A stretch of DNA of 64,000 bases from Cellulosilyticum lentocellum DSM 5427 (GTDB lineage Bacteria; Bacillota; Clostridia; Lachnospirales; Cellulosilyticaceae): the NCBI RefSeq assembly GCF_000178835.2, contig NC_015275.1:4183001-4247000 (forward strand). Direction: 5' to 3'. Positions 41,787-49,974 of this stretch are shown here, in pieces. The notes below the pieces were generated by a model, which was not told where the DNA came from, made no database searches, and was given only the letters and a program-made list of their open reading frames with translations. A program made the translations under genes and the position numbers. Each line of letters opens with the position of its first letter. The stretch's first letter is position 1.

Positions 41787-42608
41787 TTAATCAAAAATAA
41801 ATCTTATGGCCTTATCAATCCAATCACTAGATATATGAGTTTCTCCGTATTGCATTTCTCCTTGTACTAAGTGGTTGCCTAAAGATAGGCCGTGGCCACC
41901 TCTTCTATACACATGTAATTCCACTGGAACCTGTTCCTTAACTAATGCACTAGCAAAGAGTAAAGCGTTTTGAACAGGTACTGTCTCATCTTCATAAGTA
42001 TGCCATATAAAACTTGGAGGCACATCTTTTGTAACTTGATTTTCTAATGATGCAAGCTCTAGCAGCTCTGCTTCTTTATTATTCCCTAATAAGTTGTCCA
42101 TAGAACCTTGGTGAGTAAATTCTCCACTTGTAATTACTGGATAAGATAAGATAAGTTTATTAGGCTTTACTTTTTCACGATCAGTTCCAATATAGGATTC
42201 TAGAAAAGACTTATTCCAAAATGTACCTACGCTTGCACATAGATGTCCTCCAGCTGAAAAACCACATACAGCAATTTGATCTTTATCGATTTTCCATTCT
42301 TCTGCATGCTCTCTAATATAACCAATAGCCGTTAAAGCTTCACATAAAGCTTGTGGAAAACGTGCTGGTGCTGGGCTATAGTGTAAAACAAAAGCACATA
42401 CGCCTTCTGTTAAAAATTTAAGTGCTATAGGTTCGCCCTCCCTTTCAGAGGTATATTCATAGCCACCTCCAGGCAGTATCAAGACCGCTGGGCGAATACG
42501 ATATATTCCTTGTGCTTCATGCGTATCTGGAATATATGCTAATAGTCTTGCCGTATTTTCTGAAGCCCCTTCAGTTTTTATAGTAATATTTTTCTCAAAG
42601 TGTTTCAT
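41787..42608 (-). CDS. Alpha/beta-hydrolase, esterase/lipase of the acetylesterase type
   Basis: The 273-residue cytoplasmic protein. LILPGGGYEYTSEREGEPIAL is the oxyanion region with the HGGG-like motif, CGFSAGGHLCASV near residue 118 holds the nucleophile Ser in G-F-S-A-G, and a late HVYRRGGHGLSLG contains the catalytic His. This subgroup includes acetylxylan esterases and other sugar acetylesterases of gut and rumen Firmicutes, and intracellular location suggests deacetylation of imported oligosaccharides. GAGGTGG precedes the start. Substrate not proven by sequence. Confidence 0.82.
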   Translation of the reverse strand: MKHFEKNITIKTEGASENTARLLAYIPDTHEAQGIYRIRPAVLILPGGGYEYTSEREGEPIALKFLTEGVCAFVLHYSPAPARFPQALCEALTAIGYIREHAEEWKIDKDQIAVCGFSAGGHLCASVGTFWNKSFLESYIGTDREKVKPNKLILSYPVITSGEFTHQGSMDNLLGNNKEAELLELASLENQVTKDVPPSFIWHTYEDETVPVQNALLFASALVKEQVPVELHVYRRGGHGLSLGNHLVQGEMQYGETHISSDWIDKAIRFIFD

Positions 42609-42694
42609 TTATCCACCTCTACTCATATAGTATTTATCGTTTCATTATAAAATATTTTGTCTTTATTTTATATTATCATTTTTACATAAAAATC

Positions 42695-43684
42695 TTATGT
42701 GCTCTTATCTGATTTGGAGGAATCTTTTTTACACTTTTCTATATCATTCAGTGTCTGATTATAACAATCACGTACTAAGTCTATTGCTGTTAGGAAAATG
42801 CAACCATTACCTACTTCCGCCGGTGTATAACCAAAATTAATTGTTCTTTTAATAAGTTGGGCATACATTTCACTTTCAGTTAGTTTCCTACCAAATTCTT
42901 TCTTACAATAGTTCATTAAAAGCGCTAGCGCCCCTGTTACATGAGGTACAGCCATGGAAGTACCAGACATCTTGGCATAAGTTCCATCTAGATAAGTAGA
43001 CAAAATGCCTACTCCTGGTGCCACCAGATCCAAATGGCGCTCTCTCTTCATTTGTTTATTAAGGTTTCCATAATCTACAGAACCCACAGAAATACACTCA
43101 TCATAATCTGCAGGATAAGATATCATAGGTAGACCATCCGCATTTTCGTTTGCTGCCGCACATACAACTAAAATATTATGTCTAATTGCTTCTCTAATAG
43201 CTTCATGAAGCATTTCATTATCTGCTTCTCCTCCTAGCGATAAAGAAATAATATCCACCTTAATCTTTATAGAATAATAAATTGCATTAATAATTGAGCT
43301 GTATCGAGCTATCCCTTTTTTATTACTGGCTTTTAAAATAATTAAACTAGCTTCTGGCGCCACTCCGACCACACCTGTCCCATTCATACTAGCAGCAATT
43401 GTGCCACATACGTGGGTACCATGACCATTATAATCCTTATATATATTTGCATTTCCTTCATCCTCCTCTGTAAAATTTCTTCCACCAATAATCCTATCCT
43501 TTAACTCTATATGTTCTGTATCACACCCCGTGTCTATAACAGCAATAGTAACTCCTCGTCCTTTTTCTCCCTGTTCCCATAGCTTTGAGGCCCCTATCAA
43601 ATCTACTCCTTTAGGTAATTTATATACTTCTTTTTGAACTTCTATCAACTGATAATTAGCGAGTTTCATTGTAGAATCTGACAT
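42695..43684 (-). CDS. Intracellular subtilisin-like serine protease
   Basis: The 329-residue protein lacks a signal peptide. The catalytic triad is Asp51 (AVIDTGCDTEH), His88 (NGHGTHVCGTIAAS) and Ser243 (GTSMAVPHVTGA). The N-terminal region LPKGVDLIGASKLWEQGEKGRG and IIGGRNFTEEDEGN match intracellular subtilisins of Bacillus (IspA group). Those carry a short inhibitory propeptide with an LIPY motif; here the corresponding place reads YQLIEVQKEVYKL, so the inhibitory tetrapeptide is not obvious. GGAGGTAC lies before the start. The C-terminal tail is Lys/Ser-rich. Divergent from argC. Confidence 0.9.
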   Translation of the reverse strand: MSDSTMKLANYQLIEVQKEVYKLPKGVDLIGASKLWEQGEKGRGVTIAVIDTGCDTEHIELKDRIIGGRNFTEEDEGNANIYKDYNGHGTHVCGTIAASMNGTGVVGVAPEASLIILKASNKKGIARYSSIINAIYYSIKIKVDIISLSLGGEADNEMLHEAIREAIRHNILVVCAAANENADGLPMISYPADYDECISVGSVDYGNLNKQMKRERHLDLVAPGVGILSTYLDGTYAKMSGTSMAVPHVTGALALLMNYCKKEFGRKLTESEMYAQLIKRTINFGYTPAEVGNGCIFLTAIDLVRDCYNQTLNDIEKCKKDSSKSDKST

Positions 43685-43791
43685 TTAAATGTACCTCCTT
43701 CCCTATCTATATTATATTATGAAGCTTATTTATGGTTTGTACCTTAAAAAGAGTTTAGAAATAGTAGTTTTACTTTTTCGAATATTTTTCA

Positions 43792-43855
43792 TTGAAATAG
43801 TTTATTTTTTAATATATAATGAATAAATATTATATATTTTAAATTTTTATTCATA
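43792..43855 (+). promoter_or_regulatory. argC: argC promoter with ArgR-box-like elements
   Basis: TTGAAA (43792-43797), spacer 17 bases, TATAAT (43815-43820). A sequence close to the ARG box, AATGAATAAATATTATAT (43818-43835), overlaps the -10, and a second inverted half, AAATTTTTATTCATA (43841-43855), precedes the ribosome site. Placement would block RNA polymerase, as expected for ArgR repression by arginine. Confidence 0.55.
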
Positions 43856-43866
43856 AGGAGGATGCT

Positions 43867-44838
43867 ATGGATACTCAAAAGTTTAATGTTTATGTGGATG
43901 GGCAAGCTGGTACAACTGGCCTTAAGATAAATGAACGTTTAAAACTTCACCCCTATATTAATATTCTTAAGATTGATGAAGATAAAAGAAAAGACCCAGC
44001 TGCTCGTAAAGAAATGATTAACGCTGCTGATATCGTTTTTCTATGCCTTCCTGATGCTGCTTCTATAGAAGCAGTCTCAATGATTGACCCTGCTAACACA
44101 CGCACTAAAGTCATTGATGCTAGTACAGCTCACCGTACTCATCCAGAATGGACCTACGGTATTCCTGAATTAAGCGCCCAGGCAAGAGAAGCAATTAGTC
44201 ATTCTACACGTACTACTGTGGCTGGCTGCTATGCGAGTGCTTTTATCTTACCTCTATATCCACTAGTGCAATCTGGCATCATTCCTGCAGATTATCCCAT
44301 CTCTTCTCATGGTATATCTGGCTATAGTGGTGCTGGCAAGTCAGCTATATTAGAATATACTGACCCTCACAGAGATGAGCTTTACCCTACCTATGGTACA
44401 CCTAGACATTATGCTTTAGGACTTCATCATAAACATGTACCAGAAATGCAGCAAAAAGTAGGATTAACCTATCCACCTATTTTCTCACCTATTATTGCTG
44501 ATTACTATCAAGGGTTAGCTGTAGCTACTCAAATTCATACAAGACTACTAGGTAAAAAAGTGACTCCACTTGATGTACATACTTACTTGGCTAAGCACTA
44601 TGAAGGCCAAAATTTTGTAAAGGTAATGCCTTTTAACCCTTCACAATGTTTAGATGAAAATTTCTATAATCCAGTTGCATGTAACGGCACAAATAATGCG
44701 GAAATCTTTGTTTTCGGTAATGATGAGCAAATCTTGCTCCTTACGCGTTTAGACAACCTCGGTAAAGGTGCTTCTGGCGCTGCTGTTCAAAACATGAATA
44801 TTATGCTTGGTTTAGATGAAACGATATCACTCATCTAA
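43867..44838 (+). CDS. argC: N-acetyl-gamma-glutamyl-phosphate reductase, short (type 2) form
   Basis: NADPH-dependent reduction of N-acetylglutamyl phosphate to the semialdehyde in arginine synthesis. The 323-residue protein opens VYVDGQAGTTGLKI, the dinucleotide-binding motif of the type 2 enzymes (G-x-x-G-T-T-G-L). The catalytic Cys121 is in TVAGCYASAFILPLYPLV, and HGISGYSGAGKSAI and GLHHKHVPEMQ are conserved. AAGGAGG precedes the start. It is a single-gene unit; no other arginine gene is in the window. Control by ArgR is likely from the operator-like elements. Confidence 0.93.
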   Translation: MDTQKFNVYVDGQAGTTGLKINERLKLHPYINILKIDEDKRKDPAARKEMINAADIVFLCLPDAASIEAVSMIDPANTRTKVIDASTAHRTHPEWTYGIPELSAQAREAISHSTRTTVAGCYASAFILPLYPLVQSGIIPADYPISSHGISGYSGAGKSAILEYTDPHRDELYPTYGTPRHYALGLHHKHVPEMQQKVGLTYPPIFSPIIADYYQGLAVATQIHTRLLGKKVTPLDVHTYLAKHYEGQNFVKVMPFNPSQCLDENFYNPVACNGTNNAEIFVFGNDEQILLLTRLDNLGKGASGAAVQNMNIMLGLDETISLI

Positions 44839-44841
44839 TAC

Positions 44842-44886
44842 TATGGGGACAGGTCTTAAAAGCAATTTTTAAGACCTGTCCCCATA
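44842..44886. terminator. Bidirectional terminator from an inverted pair of GGGACAGGTCTT
   Basis: Perfect 20-base arms (44842-44861, 44867-44886), 5-base loop. The 12-mers lie at 44846-44857 and 44871-44882. It begins 4 bases past the argC stop and faces the convergent GH13 gene. Confidence 0.8.
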
Positions 44887-44916
44887 TTTAATTATCTCGT
44901 CATATTTAGTTATTTG

Positions 44917-44965
44917 AAGAACCGTCCCCATTTGTTTGTCCCTTTTTATTCTTAAGAACCGTCCC
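44917..44965 (-). repeat. Two direct copies of GGGACGGTTCTT
   Basis: Exact minus-orientation copies at 44917-44928 and 44954-44965, with a bare GTCCC stub between, 11 bases past the GH13 gene stop. Together with 44842-44886, both motif families share this 137-base gap. Confidence 0.8.
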
Positions 44966-44975
44966 CATAGTAAAA

Positions 44976-46700
44976 TCATATAAGTTTGATTATCTGAGCT
45001 GTCATTGGAGTTAAAGTAATAGTTGAGGCTAGTTTAACTTCCTTATCTGTGAAGAGGTCTATTCCTTTTAATGATTTTGGCAATCTTACTTGCTCATGGT
45101 CATCGCTATTATTTAAAAGAACTAGAATGCTCTCTGAGCCCGCATTTCTTGTAAAACCTAAACAGTTATTTTCACAAAGGATAGTTTTATAATCTCCTGT
45201 CTGAAGTGCTGGATGTGTTTTTCTAAGCTTAATCATTTGTTTGTAAAAGCTTAGAAGCTCTTGATCTTGCTTCTTAGGATCCCACTCCATACACTTTCTA
45301 CATTCTGGATCATCTCCGCCATTTAAACCAATTTCATCTCCATAGTAAATATAGGGTACGCCAATGTAAGTAAATTGAAAGGCAAGCATAAGAAGCATAC
45401 GTTTTTTATCATCACTAGCTTCTGTTAAAAATCGTTTTGTATCGTGACTATCACAAAGGTTCCAGAGTTGCCTTGTAATACTCTCCATATAAATCGCTCT
45501 ATTTTCTGCTAGAACGTGGTCAAAGCGTTCTACACCTATACTTCTTCTAGCAAAGAAATCTGTTACTGCCCATTTGAAAGGATAATTCATGATACCGTCT
45601 AGCTGATCTCCCTTTAGAAAAGAAGCTGCTTCATGCATAATTTCCCCTATGACAATGGCATCCTTTTTAACGGATTTAACTACCTTTCTAAATGCTTTCC
45701 AAAACTCATGATCTACTTCATCACAAACATCTAATCTCCAACCATCTATATCCACTTCTTCTATCCAGTATTTAGCTACTTTCAATAGGTAAGCTTCTAC
45801 TTCAGGATTATGTATTTGAAACTTAGGCATTTTTTTATGGCAAGCTCCAAAAGTATAATAATTAACCTTTTCTTGATCAATAGGTAAGCTATCTATATGG
45901 TACCAGTCTTTGTAAGGTGAAGCCTCTCCCTTTTCTATAACGTCTTTAAATGCAAAGAAGTCATCTCCAGAATGATTAAACACTGCATCAAAAACAATTT
46001 TCATACCACGCTCATGGCACTTTCTCACAAGCTCTTTAGCGATTTCTACATCCCCAAACTGAGGATCAATCTTATAATAATCTTTAGTATTGTACTTATG
46101 ATTTGAATTAGATTCAAAGATAGGCGTTAAATATAAGAGATTAACCCCTAAATCCTCTAGATAATCCAAATGATTGATAATACCTCTTAAATCTCCACCA
46201 AACATAGTTCTAAGTCCAACCTTGCTGCCCCAAGGTAAGGTGTTTTCCGGATTAATTGTTTCATCTCCGTTATCAAAGCGATCTACAAAGATTTGATACA
46301 CAACGGCTTGTTGCAACCATTCTTCCTCCTTATATATGTCCCCTTCACAAATGTAGGCATACTGAAATGGTGTTAAGTATTCAAAAGAGCTGACCTCTTC
46401 TTGACCACGTTCATCTAAGAAGACTATTTTCTCTTGTGTATCTATAAGCTCAAAGAAATATTTATACCTATTTCTAAAGCAGGAAATATCTACACTCCAA
46501 AAATCAAAGAGCTCTGTACTTGTATAAAGTTCTAGAGGTTTCTTTTTAAATTCACCATCATCATCGTAACGGTCTCTAAAGTATACATTACACGCTTTTA
46601 AGTCGCCTCTAGCTGCTCTTAAACGAAGTGCTAAAGTATCTTTATCTTTGCCATAGGCATAAGGTATATCTGTTGTATGGTAAATAGCATATTTATTCAT
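44976..46700 (-). CDS. GH13 alpha-glucanase, neopullulanase/cyclomaltodextrinase type
   Basis: The 574-residue enzyme lacks a signal peptide, so it acts on imported maltodextrins, cyclodextrins or pullulan fragments. Residues 1-120 form an N-terminal beta domain of CBM34 type. The catalytic barrel follows with VVYQIFVDRFDNGD, VNLLYLTPIFESNSNHKYNT, FDAVFNHSG, GWRLDVCDEVDHEFW (nucleophile Asp near 324), VIGEIMH (acid Glu near 350) and CDSHDTKRFL (Asp near 420). The end is a short beta domain. It is divergent from an AraC-type regulator, 198 bases away, likely its control gene. A TGCTATAAT extended -10 lies upstream. It works with malQ and glgP in the same starch pathway. Confidence 0.9.
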   Translation of the reverse strand: MNKYAIYHTTDIPYAYGKDKDTLALRLRAARGDLKACNVYFRDRYDDDGEFKKKPLELYTSTELFDFWSVDISCFRNRYKYFFELIDTQEKIVFLDERGQEEVSSFEYLTPFQYAYICEGDIYKEEEWLQQAVVYQIFVDRFDNGDETINPENTLPWGSKVGLRTMFGGDLRGIINHLDYLEDLGVNLLYLTPIFESNSNHKYNTKDYYKIDPQFGDVEIAKELVRKCHERGMKIVFDAVFNHSGDDFFAFKDVIEKGEASPYKDWYHIDSLPIDQEKVNYYTFGACHKKMPKFQIHNPEVEAYLLKVAKYWIEEVDIDGWRLDVCDEVDHEFWKAFRKVVKSVKKDAIVIGEIMHEAASFLKGDQLDGIMNYPFKWAVTDFFARRSIGVERFDHVLAENRAIYMESITRQLWNLCDSHDTKRFLTEASDDKKRMLLMLAFQFTYIGVPYIYYGDEIGLNGGDDPECRKCMEWDPKKQDQELLSFYKQMIKLRKTHPALQTGDYKTILCENNCLGFTRNAGSESILVLLNNSDDHEQVRLPKSLKGIDLFTDKEVKLASTITLTPMTAQIIKLI

Positions 46701-46733
46701 TTCTTTTCCCCCGATTGGTTTGAATTTGATTTG

Positions 46734-46742
46734 ATTATAGCA
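46734..46742 (-). promoter_or_regulatory. Extended -10 promoter of the GH13 gene
   Basis: TGCTATAAT on the minus strand, 34 bases before the start codon. No good -35 box was seen, which suits activator-dependent transcription. Confidence 0.45.
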
Positions 46743-46898
46743 AAGTAACCTTTGTATTTTTGTTTATAATTCATATAATTTGTTTCTTTTTTATTTAACT
46801 TAAAAAGTGTATACTAAAAATAACTTATATTGAAATAGAGATTAATTTAATAAAATTAACTTTGTAAAAAAGAACATAACAAGTAAAGGACGAGAAAT

Positions 46899-47570
46899 AT
46901 GCGAGAAATATTTGTTTCTGACGATTACTTTTTTAATCTAGAGGTTTCCCTTATTATGGAGACAAGAGACAAGGAAAAATTGTTACAGCTAGTCAAACAA
47001 AAGCATAGCTGGGAAATCCAAGACAACTTATCTGCTTCGACTAAACGTAATGACCTACTCATATGGAATGTTTTGTACACTCGGGAAATCATTAAAAATG
47101 GTGTATCCAAACAATATCTTCATCCTGTTTATAATAAGTACTATAAGTCTATTCAACTACTTTCCTCTCTAGCTGAGCTTCAAGATATCGAGTGTAAAAT
47201 GATTCATTCCTACTTTGATATTCTTACTCACTCTTTAGAAGCTGCTGGACATACCATGGTTAATAAAATGATTAGCTATCTCTATTTACATATTGAAGAC
47301 AAAATCGTCTTATCCGATATGGCTGCTGCCGTTAATCTTTCTATAGGCTATATGTGCCAGTGTTTTAAAGAGGCTTTGGGCATGTCTATCATGAACTACA
47401 ATAAAAAGATTAAAATAGAACGTGCTCAAATCTTACTTACAGGCACAGACTACAGTATTTTAGAAATTGCTACTTTATTAGGCTTTTGTGACCAAAGTAA
47501 CTTCTGCAAAGCTTTCAAACAAATTACCGGAATGTCCCCTTCTAAGTATCGCTCCTTAGACATTAAATAA
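46899..47570 (+). CDS. AraC-family transcriptional regulator
   Basis: The 223-residue protein. Residues 1-120 are an unrecognised helical N-terminal part. Residues about 125-220 are the double helix-turn-helix domain: ISYLYLHIEDKIVLSDMAAA, NLSIGYMCQCFKEALGMSI, and the strongly conserved second half IERAQILLTGTDYSILEIA, LGFCDQSNFCKAFKQITGMSPSKY. AAAGGACGAG precedes the start. Divergence from the GH13 gene suggests it activates that gene in response to a maltooligosaccharide. It has a strong terminator. Confidence 0.87.
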   Translation: MREIFVSDDYFFNLEVSLIMETRDKEKLLQLVKQKHSWEIQDNLSASTKRNDLLIWNVLYTREIIKNGVSKQYLHPVYNKYYKSIQLLSSLAELQDIECKMIHSYFDILTHSLEAAGHTMVNKMISYLYLHIEDKIVLSDMAAAVNLSIGYMCQCFKEALGMSIMNYNKKIKIERAQILLTGTDYSILEIATLLGFCDQSNFCKAFKQITGMSPSKYRSLDIK

Positions 47571-47600
47571 CCTATAGGCTTGTTTTAGACGTTTCGTAAA

Positions 47601-47653
47601 AATAATAGGCATAGCCTTTAAATGTTTATACATTAATGACTATGCCTATTATT
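47601..47653 (+). terminator. Terminator after the AraC gene
   Basis: 14-base perfect arms (47601-47614, 47640-47653), 25-base loop, T-rich end, 31 bases past the stop. Confidence 0.7.
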
Positions 47654-47755
47654 TGTTAGCTAATTTTTGTTTATTTTAGTGTTTTATAGACTACCTTATT
47701 TAGTTTATTCTCATATCATCTTGACTTCGCCAATTAAGCATACTCCAATAACACA

Positions 47756-48019
47756 CTATTTGTGTTTCATTTTATTCTCAAGATTTCCTATGCCTTGCAT
47801 TGTTTTATCAATAGCTTTTTCAGCACCTTTTTTCATAGCTTTTACGCCTGCAGTTGCTTTTTGGCTAAGATATTCACTTCCTGCAATGGCTTTGTGTCCT
47901 AAGTCTTCAACGCTACCTAACGCTTTGTGACCTAGATCCCCAGCATCATCCATTACATGATGAGCCATGTTTTGTACATCTTGTTTGTATTTTTCGAATG
48001 TATCTTTTTTATCTTGCAT
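47756..48019 (-). CDS. Small helical protein with repeated Gly-His-Lys-Ala units
   Basis: The 87-residue protein starts at ATG 48017-48019, 7-8 bases after AAGAGGTG. The whole chain is one long amphipathic helix type: KKDTFEKYKQDVQNMAHHVM, then DLGHKALGSVEDLGHKAIAG (an 11-residue unit repeated) and SQKATAGVKAMKKGAEKAID. There is no signal peptide or membrane segment. Such 11-residue periodic proteins resemble LEA/YtxH-like stress proteins, but the family is not certain. Single gene between the AraC and DUF1294 genes. Confidence 0.6.
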   Translation of the reverse strand: MQDKKDTFEKYKQDVQNMAHHVMDDAGDLGHKALGSVEDLGHKAIAGSEYLSQKATAGVKAMKKGAEKAIDKTMQGIGNLENKMKHK

Positions 48020-48116
48020 CAAAATCACCTCTTGTAGGTATTATTTGCTACTTATGATTTTGTATACATATAATTTTAATAAAACTAATCATTCGCTTTT
48101 TAAACGCCTTTATTTT

Positions 48117-48155
48117 AAGAACCGTCCCTACTTGCTACCCATTAAGAACCGTCCC
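48117..48155 (-). repeat. Two direct copies of GGGACGGTTCTT, one inside the DUF1294 gene end
   Basis: Exact minus-orientation copies at 48117-48128 (after the stop) and 48144-48155 (coding Gly-Thr-Val-Leu as the penultimate residues), 27 bases apart. Confidence 0.8.
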
Positions 48156-48416
48156 CAAATAAAATGCTACTATAAGTTGTAAAAGAAGAATGGCTGGCAT
48201 GCCGTATTTAAAATACCAATGCTTTGTTTTATGTCTAAATTTCTTCATGCCAGCTATACTGCCGATACTTCCCCCTAGAATAGCTACTGTAAATAAAGCT
48301 TTTTCTGAAATGCGATATTCTCCTCTTTTGGCTTTTTTCTTATCTGACCACATCGTTACATAGCCTAAAATATTCATTAATAGGAGATATCCTAGTAAAA
48401 TTAATATGTTATTCAT
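48135..48416 (-). CDS. DUF1294 small membrane protein
   Basis: The 93-residue protein has two or three membrane segments (residues about 3-23, 38-55, 70-90). The family signature is clear: GYVTMWSDKKKAKRGEYRI then SEKALFTVAILGGSIGS, GMKKFRHKTKHWYFKYGMP. Function unknown; such proteins are small inner-membrane proteins, sometimes fused to cold-shock domains. GAGAGGAAAAG is the ribosome site. Its last codons are Leu-Gly-Thr-Val-Leu-Asn-Gly-stop, where Gly-Thr-Val-Leu comes from an exact dispersed 12-mer, so the C terminus was shaped by that element. Confidence 0.82.
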   Translation of the reverse strand: MNNILILLGYLLLMNILGYVTMWSDKKKAKRGEYRISEKALFTVAILGGSIGSIAGMKKFRHKTKHWYFKYGMPAILLLQLIVAFYLGTVLNG

Positions 48417-48547
48417 GACTTTTCCTCTCTTGTCTTTTAGTTGTACTGCTTTATCTTGATTTGTAATTTAAATAACTCTTCTTCCTACTAATATAAGTTT
48501 AGTTAGAACTATCCCCTTTTGTCAACTAAGCTATTTTTGCACGGCAA

Positions 48548-48592
48548 AAGTCTCTTTATTTTAGAATAAGATCTTCTAAAATAAAGAGACTT
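48548..48592 (-). terminator. Terminator after the first PfkB kinase gene
   Basis: Perfect 18-base arms (48548-48565 and 48575-48592), 9-base loop, between the kinase stop (48676) and the DUF1294 start. Confidence 0.75.
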
Positions 48593-48675
48593 CACATAGA
48601 TTACTAATTTAAATGTTACTACTTCTATATGTTTAAGAGACTCTTTATGATTTACCCTGTCGAAAAGTAAAAGTA

Positions 48676-49620
48676 TTATAAAGCTTTTTTCTCCATAAAC
48701 CCAAATAGCTGTTCTCTTGTTGGTAGACCTTCATTGTCTCCCTTATGCATAACTTGAAGTGCACCAATAGCATTAGCTCTGTCTGCACATTCGCGTACAT
48801 CTTTATTTTCTAAAAGCCCACTGATGAAACCAACAGCAAAACCATCTCCTGCGCCTACTGTATCGATTACTTTTTCAACGTGGTAACCACCTATGTATGC
48901 TTCCTCTGTTTGAGTCTTTACGTATGCGCCTTTTGGTCCCATCTTAATAACTACATTTTTTACACCATGGCTTAAATAGAAATCTGCAATATCTTTTTCA
49001 TGATTAAAGCCAGTTAAGATTTTTCCTTCTGAAATACCTGGAAGTACTGTATCACATCTAAATGCAATTTTATTAATAGTAGCTACCATATCAGTTGAAT
49101 CTTTCCATAAGCTTGGTCTTAAGTTTGGATCAAATGAAGTTGTTAAACCATTATTTTTTGCTTTCTCTATAAGGTAAAGTAATGTGGCTCTTGAAATATC
49201 TGAAATAGCTGGGAAAATACCTGTTAAGTGGAAGTGATTGAAACCACACATATCAATTTCATCTACATCATCTACTTTTAAATTAGAAGCCGCAGAACCA
49301 TTACGATAGTAAGCTACATCTGGATCTCCAACTGAAGTTTTCCCTTTAAGCTGGAAAGCTGTTGGGTAATGATCGTCAAAACAGATAAAACTTGTATCAA
49401 TGCCTTCACCTTTTAAGAAGTCAATTAAGTATTTGCCGAATGGGTCCCTCCCTAATTTGGTAATGTAACATACTTCATGTTCAAGTCTTTTTAGACCTAT
49501 GGCTACATTCATTTCAGCTCCTGCTGCTGATCTTGTAAAACTTGTTACTGTATCTAAAGTGCCTTCTGTTTCTGCAATAAATAATGCCATAGGTTCCCCT
49601 ACTAAAATTACTTTTGACAT
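48676..49620 (-). CDS. PfkB-family sugar kinase, probable 2-keto-3-deoxygluconate kinase
   Basis: The 314-residue protein opens VILVGEPMALFIAETEGTLD, then SAAGAEMNVAIGLKRLEHEV near residue 30 (sugar site), FDPNLRPSLW, and VIDTVGAGDGFAVGFISGLLE near 250 (anion hole and base Asp). The ribosome site is AGGAGG. Substrate preference within this subgroup (ketodeoxygluconate versus fructose or 5-keto sugars) cannot be settled by eye, but the neighbours kdgK and eda favour a ketodeoxy sugar acid. It lies 354 bases after the second kinase with hairpins in the gap. Confidence 0.8.
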   Translation of the reverse strand: MSKVILVGEPMALFIAETEGTLDTVTSFTRSAAGAEMNVAIGLKRLEHEVCYITKLGRDPFGKYLIDFLKGEGIDTSFICFDDHYPTAFQLKGKTSVGDPDVAYYRNGSAASNLKVDDVDEIDMCGFNHFHLTGIFPAISDISRATLLYLIEKAKNNGLTTSFDPNLRPSLWKDSTDMVATINKIAFRCDTVLPGISEGKILTGFNHEKDIADFYLSHGVKNVVIKMGPKGAYVKTQTEEAYIGGYHVEKVIDTVGAGDGFAVGFISGLLENKDVRECADRANAIGALQVMHKGDNEGLPTREQLFGFMEKKAL

Positions 49621-49852
49621 TTTACGTCCTCCTATTTTTTTATATTGGTAATAGTTTATAGTCCACTAGCTTTTATATTTAGGTACGATGATGTCTACTC
49701 CTTAAATATCTTCCAAACATGTTTGTTACTATAAAAATTATTCCATTCGCCCATGATTTTGTTTCATTTAATGTAACATTGTCTATTAATTGTCAAAAAA
49801 AATACGACTAAAGCCACATTTCATTTTTCTGTGTGTTTTAATCGTCTTTCAT

Positions 49853-49943
49853 AATTAGGGTGCATAATAAGGGTATGCACCCTAATTCTTTAGGAGTGTC
49901 TCTATATGGTACTGTTAGTATAGAGACCATAGTGCATTGCACT
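49853..49943 (-). other. Three consecutive hairpins between the two kinase genes
   Basis: In the 354-base gap 49621-49974: AGTGCA/TGCACT (49931-49943); GTCTCTATA/TATAGAGAC (49898-49906, 49919-49927); and a perfect 13-bp stem (49853-49865, 49875-49887, loop 9). The outer two share GTGCAT, so alternative pairings are possible. No U-run follows, so they may stabilise or process mRNA. The rest of the gap is AT-rich. Confidence 0.55.
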
Positions 49944-49974
49944 AAGATAAGGGGTAATATGTTTCGCTAATAAC

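Noticed and set aside
43370-43381. ACACCTGTCCCA in the subtilisin gene
   Set aside because: It encodes the conserved NGTGVVGVAP region and has only nine matching bases.
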